Below, one piece after another: positions 44,001 to 54,240 of a DNA stretch of 64,000 bases. The stretch spans positions 806,001-870,000 of the forward strand of contig OX359190.1 in the NCBI GenBank assembly GCA_947172415.1, given 5' to 3'. A program made the translations under genes and the position numbers. The notes under the pieces were generated by a model. That model ran no database searches and was not told the DNA's origin. It worked only from the letters and a program-made list of their open reading frames with translations. Position 1 is the first letter of the stretch. Each line of letters opens with the position of its first letter. Origin of the DNA: Chondrosia reniformis. Taxonomy: Eukaryota; Porifera; Demospongiae; Chondrillida; Chondrillidae.

Positions 44001-47000
44001 TAACCCCAACACACAGAACACACAGAACACACAGAAAGTTGCCTCAAATTTATTTAATTTATTGACCAGAATCATGATATGAAAATTCTTACTTTTGGCA
44101 TTTGTGGATGACTAAAGTCTTTGTCAATGACCACACCTTTGACCAACATCGTATCCTTCAGTTCTCCTCCAACCTTTCCATCCACCTTAATCAAGTCAAA
44201 GTCAACATCCTTCCTCTCCAAGTCTGCAACAGAGAGGATTGCCTCAACTGATATCTCAGCCAGCTTTCTTCCACATCTGTTTACTCTGTGAAAATAAATG
44301 GTGGAGGAAAGGGTCGCTGGTGAGATGAATGAAAAGATGGATTATTAAAGATGGCTCTTGTTAAATTAACCAATCACTTAATAGAATAAGGCAAAAATGG
44401 CGGGAACCGATGCCTATATAAAGTATACACCTACAGACTAAGATCAGTCACTGAAGAAGACCCTCGGGGTTGAAATGTCTGACAACCAAGAAGAGACAAC
44501 AAAACTGTGTCTTTAGATGTTGTAAAAGTCGAAAGATGATCCTCAGAGCTGTATGCAGAACTTGGGGCCAGAGGGGGCAAAATGAAAATTTCAAAAATTT
44601 AGGGGGGCGATGGTACGAGGGTGTCAAAGCAGTTTAGGGGGTTCCCAAAAGTCTGGGGGGGGGGGGTATTTCCTCTATGTAGCCCTGATCCTGTCACTCC
44701 TTAAACAAATTATAAAAAGCTATATACAGTATCTAATTTCAATGCAAGTTAGTGAAACTTATACAAGTCAGTTGAACCTTCGGAAGATAAACATAATATG
44801 TATAAATGTTTCAAGACATCAGTGCATCCATCTCCAATGTGCACCACAAGTATTTTGTGAGTACCCGAAGTGGATGGTAGTTCATCTTGACATATATAGC
44901 ATGCTGTCTGGCCCACTAAAACACTATGGGATATCAATAGCGGGAATCCTGGTCATGCTTTTCAATAATATATACCATCCCATAGCCTACCTTTCAACAA
45001 AGGGATAAAAAATAATTGATAATACTTGAAAAGAGCGGCCATGTTTTTTTGACCATCTCTACTCTATACATCTCTCTTTGAAATCAAACTGACAACAATA
45101 AAGGGGACAGTCCCTAAACAGGAATTGCTTACATTTTAGATCCCAAAGTGGTAAGAGCTGTTTGAACTAGAGGTTCAACATTATCTCTTGAAAATGGAAA
45201 GGTTTCTGCAATGCTGTCCAACCTCTTTAGCGAAACATCAAGTGCCATCTCGTATCCGTCTGCTATTCTGATTGGATGAATGCCACGATCCAGCAGGTGT
45301 TCAGCTTGTTCCAACAAGGCACCGGCTAATACTAGGGAGGCATGGTAGGTAGGGAGAGAGGGGTGGGGCAGGTGGGTGGGGCAGGTGGGTAGGGCAGGTG
45401 GGTAGGGCAGGTGGGTAGATAGGGAGAGAGGGGTGGGGCAGATGGGTATATAGGAAGAGAGAGGTGGGGCAGGTGGGTATAGAGGGAGAGAGGGGTGGGG
45501 CAGGTGGGTATAGAGGGAGAGAGGGGTGGGGCAGGTGGGTAGGTAGGGAGAGAGAGGGGTGGGGCAGGTGGGTATAGAGGGAGAGAGAGGTGGGGCAGGT
45601 GGGTATAGAGGGAGAGAGAGGTGGGGCAGGTGGGTATATAGGGAGAGAGAGGTGGGGCAGGTGGGTATATAGGGAGAGAGAGGTGGGGCAGGTGGGTATA
45701 TAGGGAGAGAGAGGTGGGGCAGGTGGGTATAGAGGGAGAGAGAGGGGTGGGGCAGGTGGGTAGGTAGGGAGAGAGAGGGGTGGGGCAGGAGGGTAGGTAG
45801 GGAGAGAGAGGGGTGGGGCAGGTGGGTAGGTAGGGAGAGAGAGGGGTGGGGCAGGTGGGTAGGTAGGGAGAGAGAGGGGTGGGGCAGGTGGGTAGGTAGG
45901 GAGAGAGAGGGGTGGGGCAGGTGGGTAGGTAGGGAGAGAGAGGGGTGGGGCAGGTGGGTGTGGTAAACTGACTAGGTGGAAGAGAGAACTAATGAAATGG
46001 CACAGAACGGATCCACATATCCATATCATCCTTCAGTCACCTTACGTACCTACAACGCCTGTGGTCCCATCTCCAATCTCATCATCCTGGGACTGAGAGA
46101 GTTCAACCATCAGCTGAGCTATTTTATGATCCACATCCATCATTTTCATAATTGTGGCCCCATCATTCGTGACAGTGACCTCACCGTCCTTGTCAACCAT
46201 TATCTACAAGACATGATATATAAACAGGGTTTCTTTCTGGGGGGATAGAGGGGGAAATTCCCTCCCCCCTTGAAAAATTTGTGCCTTCCTTTGAAAATGA
46301 CAAATGTCATATGCTATATATGTGCTAGAATGAACATTGGTGCACTAAATATGTTTGCCCCCTTCTTTTCTATTATCATCATTTTGCCCCTTGCTAAATA
46401 TTCTGAAAGAAACCCTGATGAATGAAGCTAAAATTATTCTCCCTTAATTGATATAAATATCCAATGTATGGTAAAGATACAGTGTTAATCAAGAAACATG
46501 AAGGAACAGAGCAACCAATATTAGATTGGCATAGCCAAAAATATATCTCCTAACTTCACTAAATATATCTCCTACCTTCCCTAAATATATCTCCTACCTT
46601 CACTAAATATATCTCCTACCCTCAGTAATTACAAATAACTTTAAAGTTAAGCCATTCTATTTATCACACTTGCATGACACAGTGGTGCGACCATGTATGG
46701 CCATACGCAGTGGTTGAACCATCAGCCCTTTATATAAGTATGTACATATATACATGAGGAACGATCTACAATCTCTCTTAGATGGATTCACTGTTAATCT
46801 TTTTTCTTTTCTCTTAGATGGATAGTTTGATAAAATATATATTTACTTAGACCTACTCACTTTGTCCATTCCTTTCGGACCAAGTGAAGTTCTCACAATG
46901 TCTGCAATAGACTTGGCAGCTAAAATGTGTGACTGCAATTACAGAAATATAATATTCATATGTAAATTAAAGTAAATATATCATTTATAAGGTCCATCTT

Positions 47001-47396
47001 TCTAATAGATAAGGTCGACGCAGTTGGAAGAAATCTTTATTCTATTAAGTAAATATACTTCTTAACTCAAACTACACCAAACAGTAATACAATTACAGTA
47101 GAGTAGAGCACGATACCATGCAATAACAATAAATTTACATGGAGTAATAAAAAAAGAGAATTTCGTCAAATTATTGTAACCATCAATTCATATTTACATC
47201 AGAACATTCAGATTAGACTATTATTGTAGAGTTGATGTTATTTAAAATAGCAACTACAAAAAAAAAACAGAATACTAAAATGTACCTTTTGCGCTTCAAT
47301 ACCAGTTAGTCGCTTCTTGTTCGCCTGGTCCTTGACGATAAAGAAAGGACGTCCAAATTCGTCAAAGGCCAACATTGGCTGACTCTCCGCATGCAT
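41056..47396 (-). CDS. CCT5: T-complex protein 1 subunit epsilon (CCT5)
   Basis: Ten exons: 47286-47396, 46861-46932, 46050-46203, 45133-45331, 44093-44285, 43199-43348, 42535-42840, 42020-42157, 41511-41691, 41056-41180. They total 1629 nt, 542 residues, the usual family length, with agreeing phases. It opens [18 protein letters not shown]. Group II chaperonin signatures include [21 protein letters not shown], the ATPase motif GDGTT, and the epsilon-specific [11 protein letters not shown] and [15 protein letters not shown]. It ends [12 protein letters not shown]. As one of eight subunits of the cytosolic TRiC/CCT ring it folds actin, tubulin and other proteins using ATP. Introns 4 to 8 are unusual in being largely tandem repeats. 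Confidence 0.96.
41344..41485. repeat. Long near-perfect hairpin, 62-bp arms
   Basis: The left arm 41344-41405 and right arm 41424-41485 are inverse copies with one or two mismatches, around an 18-nt loop (AAAACTTCGGTTCCGCCC). It lies in the last CCT5 intron. A half-similar piece (CCTCAGGAGACATGAG) occurs at about 1335, so it may belong to a foldback family. Confidence 0.85.
41700..42003. repeat. (GGAT)n array filling CCT5 intron 8
   Basis: GGAT tetranucleotides with GGGT, GGAC and GATA variants run from 9 bp outside exon 9 to within 17 bp of exon 8. This is the same motif that fills the ZIP intron. Confidence 0.95.
42957..43102 (-). mobile_element. tRNA-derived SINE in CCT5 intron 6
   Basis: On the minus strand the tRNA head (43102-43031) has A box TAGCTCAGTGG, B box GGTCCAATTCC and anticodon arm CTGGTGGTCATAACCAG, and lacks the extra A of the ZIP-intron copies. 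The tail follows at 43030-42957. It lies in the intron between exons 6 and 7, in the same direction as the gene. Confidence 0.7.
43430..43965. repeat. 20-bp minisatellite in CCT5 intron 5
   Basis: About 27 units of GGATTAAAAGGGGAGGGGGT, increasingly regular toward the right end. It fills most of the intron between exons 5 and 6. Confidence 0.95.
44544..44687. mobile_element. CAGGG-type MITE in CCT5 intron 4
   Basis: Resembles 22385-22541. The ends CAGAGCTGTATGC and TATGTAGCCCTG are imperfect inverses, and GATCCT stands on both outer sides as a possible target duplication. Confidence 0.55.
44806..44945 (+). repeat. Dispersed repeat family B, second copy
   Basis: Match to 38999-39130. This copy has an additional AAACACTATGGGATATCAAT segment. 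Confidence 0.6.
45334..45960. repeat. 33-bp minisatellite filling part of CCT5 intron 3
   Basis: About 19 units built on GTGGGGCAGGTGGGTAGGTA plus GGGAGAGAGAGG, in an intron bounded by exons 3 and 4. The period of 33 keeps a Pro-rich minus-strand frame open for 240 codons, which I regard as an artefact. Confidence 0.95.
46225..46417. mobile_element. MITE with perfect 13-bp inverted ends
   Basis: CAGGGTTTCTTTC at the left and GAAAGAAACCCTG at the right are exact inverses, 193 bp apart. The body is non-coding. It sits in CCT5 intron 2. Confidence 0.7.
46542..46625. repeat. Short tandem repeat, CCT5 intron 2
   Basis: Four units of about 21 bp, TAAATATATCTCCTACCTTC. Confidence 0.85.
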
Positions 47397-47756
47397 TTTT
47401 CGTCAACTTGCGGAGTAAGAAGGTTCTCGATACAACACGTGGTCTGCGGACTTTATACACTAAACATACTCTAAGAAACTGTAAAGACCGTTTCTGTACA
47501 ATTAATTAATCGCGATAATATTAATTTTACGATTAATTTTGATCGATTAGTTGAACAGTTTTCTTCATTTTTCACTCAGAAATTGCTTCCATATCCTCTT
47601 AATCAGAGAGCAAAGAAAGGAGAAAGGTTGGTAAAATTAAGGGAGTTAATTGCACGGGTGTACAGGCTCTGATGATAAGTTTAAATGACTCACGCATGCA
47701 ATACCAAATAACTAATTCACTGTTAAACTATTACTAATCAACGACAGTGTCTCACT
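47397..47756. other. CCT5 promoter / UBE3D 3' spacer
   Basis: 360 bp between two same-strand genes. It must hold the CCT5 promoter. No TATA box or other element stands out. Confidence 0.5.
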
Positions 47757-49097
47757 CTACAAGTCTCTACATTTCAGGTAACCAACATTAAAAGTGTTTG
47801 CTTTCCTCAAAATAGGAGGAAGAGATTGAGTGCTTTGCGTCAAGAAAATTAACAACTTTAAACATTCCTCTTCCGGTAGCAACCAGTCACAGACACTCCC
47901 ATCAGCCTCCCAGCTCTCTGCTGTGATCTGATTGGCTGATTCTAAACATACTTTATACAGTACTTTTATAGCATGACAGACAACTGAAGAGGTGTTCGGA
48001 GAACTGTCATCAAAGTGTTGTGCAATCTTGCCAGTGTATTGCGAAATTCTCCCATACTGAGAGCCATCTTTACTGGTGCTAATTGTAACTTCAGAACTCA
48101 TATACCAAATGCAAGCCATTGTCACACCTCCCTCCTTACCAGCCACACCCTCCTCCTTATCACACAATCTTTTTGCAGGTTTGAGCAAAAATCGATACAT
48201 TCCTACCTCAGATGATAGACTTTTGAGCTCTTCTGCCAATTTGAATTCACCAGACTCACATTTTGTGAACCCTGGCTGTTTAAAATGGCCGACTGGTTCA
48301 TGTCCCTTTGTCTCAAACGTGATGTTGGCCCACTCCAAGGAAATGGTTGTGGTTTGATGTAGAGATAAGTTCTCCTTCACCTTTTGAATCGACACATCTT
48401 CTTTAGTGTCAGAATTAGATGTACTGCCAGAACTTGTTTGCACTCTTGCTCTCCCAATCACATACAGACATCTCTTACATTGAACAATGCAAGAGTCGGT
48501 GTGGCAGCCATTTTGCTTAAGGACTAGCTGCTCGGTGTTCAGTGACTTGGGATTGAATACAATGTCAGTTTTACTTATGAAACAGTCTTTGACCTTTGGT
48601 GCCATTTCCCCTCTCAACATCTCGTCAACCTCTTTAGATTGGCCATGACAAAATAGATCTCCAGCCAATTCTTTAAATTGATGACTTGGGAGAGAAAACG
48701 AATGTCGCATGATTGCACAATCACTACTGACTGCATTCTTACAAAAGGTACACTTAATTGTATAAGGTACGTTCGCATTGGTTGTTAGCCAGGAGCGCAA
48801 ACTAGTCCGTACACACGGGTCGGGTCCACTAGGCATCGTATCTGACACTGACTGCCTTCTGTAGCTAACTTTGACGCTTCCGTCATCCAATTGGTCTACA
48901 TTTGGTCTCACATCTTCTGTGTCAGCGTTGATTTGGAATCCAAGAGGACAAGTTACTTTAGTGTTGTTGTCTAGTTCCAAGCAAATGACGTCATCCTTTA
49001 TTAATATACGAGCAGCATCGCTACTCTGAAGGATTTTTGATCCATTTAGTACAACTTGGGCATTTCCAATACTCTTGCGATATTCGGCAAAAAACAT
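47757..49097 (-). CDS. UBE3D: E3 ubiquitin-protein ligase E3D (HECT-like, UBE3D)
   Basis: A single exon of 446 residues from ATG at 49097. The frame is open further upstream, but that part (many Tyr/His/Cys) does not resemble the family, whereas MFFAEYRKSIGNAQVVLNG fits its N-terminus. Family features are a CTFC pair near the middle of the first half, DLFCHG, VKDCFISKTDI, a CKRC pair with nearby Cys (CHTDSC), and the conserved C-terminus with AIKVLYKVC, WEADGSVCDWLLP and LPPILRKANTFNVGYLK. UBE3D binds the cyclin-ubiquitin E2 UBE2C and has HECT-like ligase activity in vertebrates. The gene lies between CCT5 and a TGF-beta-receptor-like gene, all on the minus strand. Confidence 0.9.
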   Translation of the reverse strand: MFFAEYRKSIGNAQVVLNGSKILQSSDAARILIKDDVICLELDNNTKVTCPLGFQINADTEDVRPNVDQLDDGSVKVSYRRQSVSDTMPSGPDPCVRTSLRSWLTTNANVPYTIKCTFCKNAVSSDCAIMRHSFSLPSHQFKELAGDLFCHGQSKEVDEMLRGEMAPKVKDCFISKTDIVFNPKSLNTEQLVLKQNGCHTDSCIVQCKRCLYVIGRARVQTSSGSTSNSDTKEDVSIQKVKENLSLHQTTTISLEWANITFETKGHEPVGHFKQPGFTKCESGEFKLAEELKSLSSEVGMYRFLLKPAKRLCDKEEGVAGKEGGVTMACIWYMSSEVTISTSKDGSQYGRISQYTGKIAQHFDDSSPNTSSVVCHAIKVLYKVCLESANQITAESWEADGSVCDWLLPEEECLKLLIFLTQSTQSLPPILRKANTFNVGYLKCRDL

Positions 49098-49228
49098 GTT
49101 TAGTTTTTGATGACGTAATTTTAACAATTGATAAGAAATACCACAATAGTTACCATTATAGACATTAAAATGTGTATATATATAAAATGAATAGACTTCA
49201 TGATTACAGTAGCATGCATGCAATTGGG

Positions 49229-50458
49229 CTAGGTTGACGCCAGTTTCCGTAGCAACCCATTGCAGTATGACCTCCTACAAAGGCACACATACTGTATAGC
49301 ATCAAAGAGAGGTCGGCCAACAGCTGCGCACTCATCTTGATTAAAGTCTCCACTATCCAAAATAGATGACTTATCTGCTACAAAGAAGATGTTATCATCT
49401 TGTTTGGTGATTGTGAGTCTACAGGCCTCAAATTTAGGGTCTGCCTCTTGAATGACACAAGAGGTAGTATTGACAACACAAAGAGGACTAAGGGCTGGAC
49501 TGCAGCCAGTGACATTCCCGAAGCAAGGGAGATCTACAGATTCAGCTGTGTAGCATAGAAGAGGTGCCCTTGGTGCTGTTATTGCCTGCCAATATATAAC
49601 TGGTATGGTTAATACTCTATTGCAGCTATTTGTGATGCACCTCACAATGAAACTGGCCACATTGGATCCGTTAAAGAAAGGCTCAAATAACACTAATGGC
49701 TCTGAGGTTGGAGAAGATTCCACTGATGCAGAAAACCTGATTGAAAGGACGGAGGCATTTCTCTGAAGAGGTACATCAAGTTGTATAAAACAATGCGTGG
49801 TTACAGAGTGTACTAATGCAGTTGGGCAAGACTGCTCAGGAACCTCACAGTGTACATCTCCGTTATCTAGGAATACACATTCTGCTAAACCACTACACAC
49901 CTTGCACTCTAGGTCACGCCCCCCCTGGGGTGGGGCTGTGGGTGGGGTGGGACTGGATGGGTCTACTGTGGGAGTGGTTGATAGTGTTGTAGATGTCGGT
50001 GTGGGTGTAATGTTTATTTCAGAACTGCTGCTTGTTGAAGACATTGTGGAACTAAAAGGGGTTATAGAGCTATTTGAAGTTGGAGGAGGACCTGTTTCTA
50101 TCAAGGCATACAGCTGCTTGGAGAAATAGGCTTCGTAGAGACACTGTGAAGATATGCACACACAGAGGAAAGAATTTGAAGGTTTGAATACATTAACAGG
50201 GTTACAAGATGCTGTGCAGTATCCCATTTTATGATAACCTGGAGATGCAATTCTGTCTATCACAAGACATTCTGGAGCATATGACGTATATCTCTGAAAC
50301 ATGTTGACATTTGGAGGCAAACGACAGCTGATGATTCCTTTTGTTACCAGGGAGCATTCAAATCCTCCAGTGGGTAACCAGCAGGGTAGAGAAACACTTG
50401 TGGTCTCTTTCAACAGGATGGACCACAGCAAACTAAGTATCTGTAAATCTGCATACAA
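49229..50458 (-). CDS. Secreted protein with TGF-beta-receptor-like Cys-rich domains
   Basis: An open frame of 409 codons. A hydrophobic segment near the start (LQILSLLWSILL) looks like a signal peptide. Three Cys-rich modules follow. The first ends CVCISSQC. After a Ser/Thr/Pro-rich linker (residues about 120-180, likely O-glycosylated) a second ends RCITNSCN, and the third ends YVCLCRRSYCN. This is the Cys-x-Cys ... CysAsn signature of activin/TGF-beta receptor and Ly6-type three-finger ectodomains. No transmembrane segment or kinase follows the stop, so it is predicted to be secreted, perhaps a ligand trap. The first Met overlaps a splice acceptor (TATGCAG), so an upstream first exon that I could not identify is possible. 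Confidence 0.65.
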   Translation of the reverse strand: MYADLQILSLLWSILLKETTSVSLPCWLPTGGFECSLVTKGIISCRLPPNVNMFQRYTSYAPECLVIDRIASPGYHKMGYCTASCNPVNVFKPSNSFLCVCISSQCLYEAYFSKQLYALIETGPPPTSNSSITPFSSTMSSTSSSSEINITPTPTSTTLSTTPTVDPSSPTPPTAPPQGGRDLECKVCSGLAECVFLDNGDVHCEVPEQSCPTALVHSVTTHCFIQLDVPLQRNASVLSIRFSASVESSPTSEPLVLFEPFFNGSNVASFIVRCITNSCNRVLTIPVIYWQAITAPRAPLLCYTAESVDLPCFGNVTGCSPALSPLCVVNTTSCVIQEADPKFEACRLTITKQDDNIFFVADKSSILDSGDFNQDECAAVGRPLFDAIQYVCLCRRSYCNGLLRKLAST

Positions 50459-50571
50459 ATTTAAAGAAAAATATCAAAAAAGTCACCTTACATATCCAAA
50501 AAGTGTCAGATGTATGGAAGTGGCTGTTATTCTTTCACACTATCTGGTATAAACCCTTAAAATCCTAAATA

Positions 50572-50686
50572 GCAGCTATTCAGAATTTGCAGCTGTTTCT
50601 TGTACAAGTGTATATTGAAAGGGTACAAATTTGTACACTTTGTACAAGAAACAGCTGAAAATGACCCAAATTCTGAATAGCCAGAT
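50572..50686. repeat. Imperfect inverted repeat, possible MITE
   Basis: GCTATTCAGAATTT and AAATTCTGAATAGC stand at the ends, and CAGCTGTTTCTTGTACAA is mirrored inside. One arm has a short extra segment. Confidence 0.55.
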
Positions 50687-51959
50687 TGTGTTTGGCAGTG
50701 AGGCTGAGGATTTCAAATATAAATTAATTAAAGAAGATGGTGACGTATTGAACTCACACATATGTAAATATTTTGAGAGCAGAGAGATGTGATTTATAGC
50801 TTCTTCGGATCACTGTCACACTAAACTGGTCTATGGCTGCAGCTGCAGGTTTAGAAAGGGCTTCTGTGTGTATTGAATTACTGCAGAAATATTTATATAC
50901 TGTTACATGGCAACATCAAAGAATTATATAATTTGTTATAACACTACAACCTCCTGTATACCACTTTTACCATATTTAAGTAAAGCATCTAAACCCAGCG
51001 TAATCTTGTATATAGGATGTGCATGAATATATTTATATGAACCTGCCTATATACTGAATAGACATGGTAAGGAAGAGAAGCTGTACAAACTGTATTGTTT
51101 GGTAATGCGTATTCGGATATAATTGAATTACCTCCAATTAAATATTGTTTTTAGATTTGCAATGAGATTTAAAGTTTTTAAATATGGTAAAGCGTGAATT
51201 ACTTCAAACAAGCGAATAAGGTTTTTGAGTTATAATATTCCATCCACTTTTAACAAATTACATTAAGTCACTTAACAATGTATAACCTTTAATGTTAGTA
51301 TTCATATTTCTGCGAGATACCAGCTATAATTGAATAAATTTGTGGTTCATGTCTATAGATATATAGGATGGTGTCGGTTTGAATATTGAAGTTTTTACAA
51401 CTACAGTTACTGTTCCATTTTAATCATCAGTTTTCTCTCGCTTTATATATACAGTGCAAAATACCATAGTAATCTAAATTAATGTAATTAAAGTGTTAAT
51501 ATAAATAATTCATATGGCTCCAAGAAAGGACCTAGAAACAGAATGGGAATATTATCATAAAGTTTAGGGTATAAAACTCATTATTATATAATGATTATAT
51601 AATTGTTTAGATTTTATAGATGTATATACAGGTATAATATATTTAATTTTAATGACTATATCATATTATGTTTGTATATACTAATGTGAATGAAATTCCT
51701 ATATAGTAGAGTATAATATGCTTAAGGAAACATTAAAACAGATGAGATATTTATAGATCTATATCATTTCTCAAAAAATGGCTAAACTTTATTCTATCTA
51801 ATTCTATTTATATATATATCTATATATGAGCTTCAAATGGCCCCAGAGTTTTTAACTCTTAAACCGATCAAGCAGTGCATGTATGTACATACATACGTAG
51901 GTGAAATTTTCAGACATGCATGGCTGTCTGACCCAGTGGAGAAGAAGATGAAAGAAGGG

Positions 51960-52085
51960 AAAAGAAGGAAGAAAAGACTCCTGTATCTTCATCTAAAGCT
52001 CTCTTTAGGTTTAGTTCCCCTATAGGCTCTTTTTACAGAATAGGCATATAGCATGTAGGAAAATGGTATCTTAGATTTTTCATGG
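51960..52085 (-). repeat. Dispersed repeat family A, inverted copy
   Basis: Inverse of the block at 7058-7180: it starts AGACTCCTGTATCTTCATCT and ends TAGATTTTTCATG. Confidence 0.6.
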
Positions 52086-52794
52086 CTGTAGTTTGCACAT
52101 GCAAGGGCATACAGATAATAAAACATAATAGATGGTATACTTGGACTATATATAGAATGACATCATGGATATATATTAATTAAGGAAGGTGCAACCTTTA
52201 TAATGTATATATATATATACTGGAAGTTGAAACACAAAGTTAGCCATTATTAGATTTATTATTCAAACACTGTCTCCAGGTGTGCCAGCACGGGTTTATA
52301 AGCAATTAGATAAGAGGAACACATTAGATACTAAAATGTTAAAAATCAACATTTATATACAGCACAAATATCTCCTTATATGCGTATATACCTGCAGGAG
52401 AATACAGATGTATGTATATACTATATATAACACAAAATGGGAGCTTGAATATATATACATTTAGTATATACACTCAGCTGCAAGATCTATAGGGTTTGTA
52501 GATAACATGATAGTGGGCCATTAAGTTACACTCATGGTTTAATAAAATTAACACCATTAGATCTTTTGGATTTTTCCATGTATACAAACATTCACTTCCT
52601 ACAAAATTATGACTATATCAGCTTTATCGACATTTTATGTTATGTTGTTACTTTGAATAATCCGCTTCTTTTATCACACACAAACTGATCAATAAAAATT
52701 CCTAAGTTTAAGGATACACTTTACTCAAGTATACGGATTCTATTCATCAATAAATTATATATAGCCTGCATGTCTTCGGTGCAATTAGCTTCAT

Positions 52795-52870
52795 GGTAAC
52801 CATCTAATTTCCATGGTAACCATCTGATTTCCATGGTAACTGTCTGATTTCCATGATAAACATCTGATTT
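52795..52870. repeat. Short tandem repeat
   Basis: About four 20-bp units of CCATGGTAACCATCTGATTT. Confidence 0.85.
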
Positions 52871-54114
52871 AAATGCATGACATAAACCGACTTCCATGGA
52901 AACAAATGGATACTTTTATAGTCTAATTGATTAGCAACTCAATCTACCATCAGGCATACTATAAAAAGCTTCTTTTAATCTCATCCTTAATCAAATAAAT
53001 TTATTTCCTCTGTAGTAAGTGCATGTGGTATATAATATGTTTTAATTGACCTCATTATATATACCATAAGTTTAATTAAGTTAATTAAGTTAATTTCTAT
53101 GACAAGTGCTCCTGTGTTTGTTGTATTAAGTGTTTCAGTGTGAGAATTGCTGGTATATATACCCATATAGCCATATATATAGCCATATGTTAAATGACCC
53201 AATTGCAAAGGTCAAACAGTCTGGTTGGTGAACTTTACATGATTAACTTAATGATAGCCAGGAAATGTGTCAAGTTTAGCACATTAATTTAATCTCAATC
53301 AGTTCATGGACTGTGACAGCGTGAGTGCATATGATACCAACTAAGTCTTTAATGTTTGGATTTTATATAATAAATAGTTGGTATTACTATATAAAAAGAA
53401 ATTAACTGTGAAATCAATCCTTTAGTGAAGCACTTCAAAGAATATATATAGTTGATGTCTGCAAAAATTTCCTTGACATTTATATTATAAGATTATAAGG
53501 GGCATTTGATTACGTAATTGAACTTTGGTGGTCTCAATTTGAACTTTATCATTCCTATTCATTGAATTGATGGCAATTATTGCTTAATGTCTTATCTAAT
53601 CTAATACAACCAATCAGATCATCATACGCAACAGAAATAATTGTCACTCAAATTACGTACATTTTTTCTATATAGTATTATGTATGCATATATTAATAAA
53701 TGGGGGAGGGGTGGTGAGGATGACAAGTATATATGTAAGTTCATTTTCATAATTGTATATTTCCAAAGAGATTGATAAAATTGAGGGAAATCTCAAAACA
53801 ATTTTTTGGTTTAATACAAATATATACATATATAGGGAGGTCTATTGTATGCCACTCTTCTCTAGAAAATGTATATATAATGTAGTATTAGAGGAAGCTA
53901 CTGGCATTGGAGGGATTGACTATTACTTTGCCCTTAAATGGAATTACCTTTTATATACCAAACAACGTACATTTTTAAAAGAATTAAGTTATTAAACAAA
54001 GTGATTTTAAACTAATAGGTAGATATATATATGCATATAAATTCATGATTTGTCAAGTACGTACATATACAGTATAATAGCGAAAGAATAAGAGAATGAA
54101 TCAAAACTCCTGTG

Positions 54115-54240
54115 GCAATTGTAGCTCAGTGGTAGAGCACTCAAGGTACGTCCTGTCCTGGGTTTGATTCCCAGCAATTGCTTCTTTCATGTCTTTCCCC
54201 CCTCTTTATGATGTTTATAAATTATTAATTGTGGTTTGAT
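54115..54240 (+). mobile_element. tRNA-derived SINE, divergent copy
   Basis: The tRNA-like head 54115-54181 keeps acceptor stem GCAATTG / CAATTGC, A box TAGCTCAGTGG and B box GGTTTGATTCC but has a changed, shortened anticodon arm. The family tail (CTCTTTATGATGTTTATAAA, then TTGTGGTTTGATGATTG) follows. Confidence 0.7.

Noticed and set aside
45301..46029. 242-codon Pro-rich minus-strand frame
   Set aside because: The 33-bp repeat period is divisible by three, so one frame stays open by construction. The frame lies in an intron of CCT5.
48015..48357. Plus-strand frames opposite UBE3D
   Set aside because: Shadows of the well-supported minus-strand coding exon.
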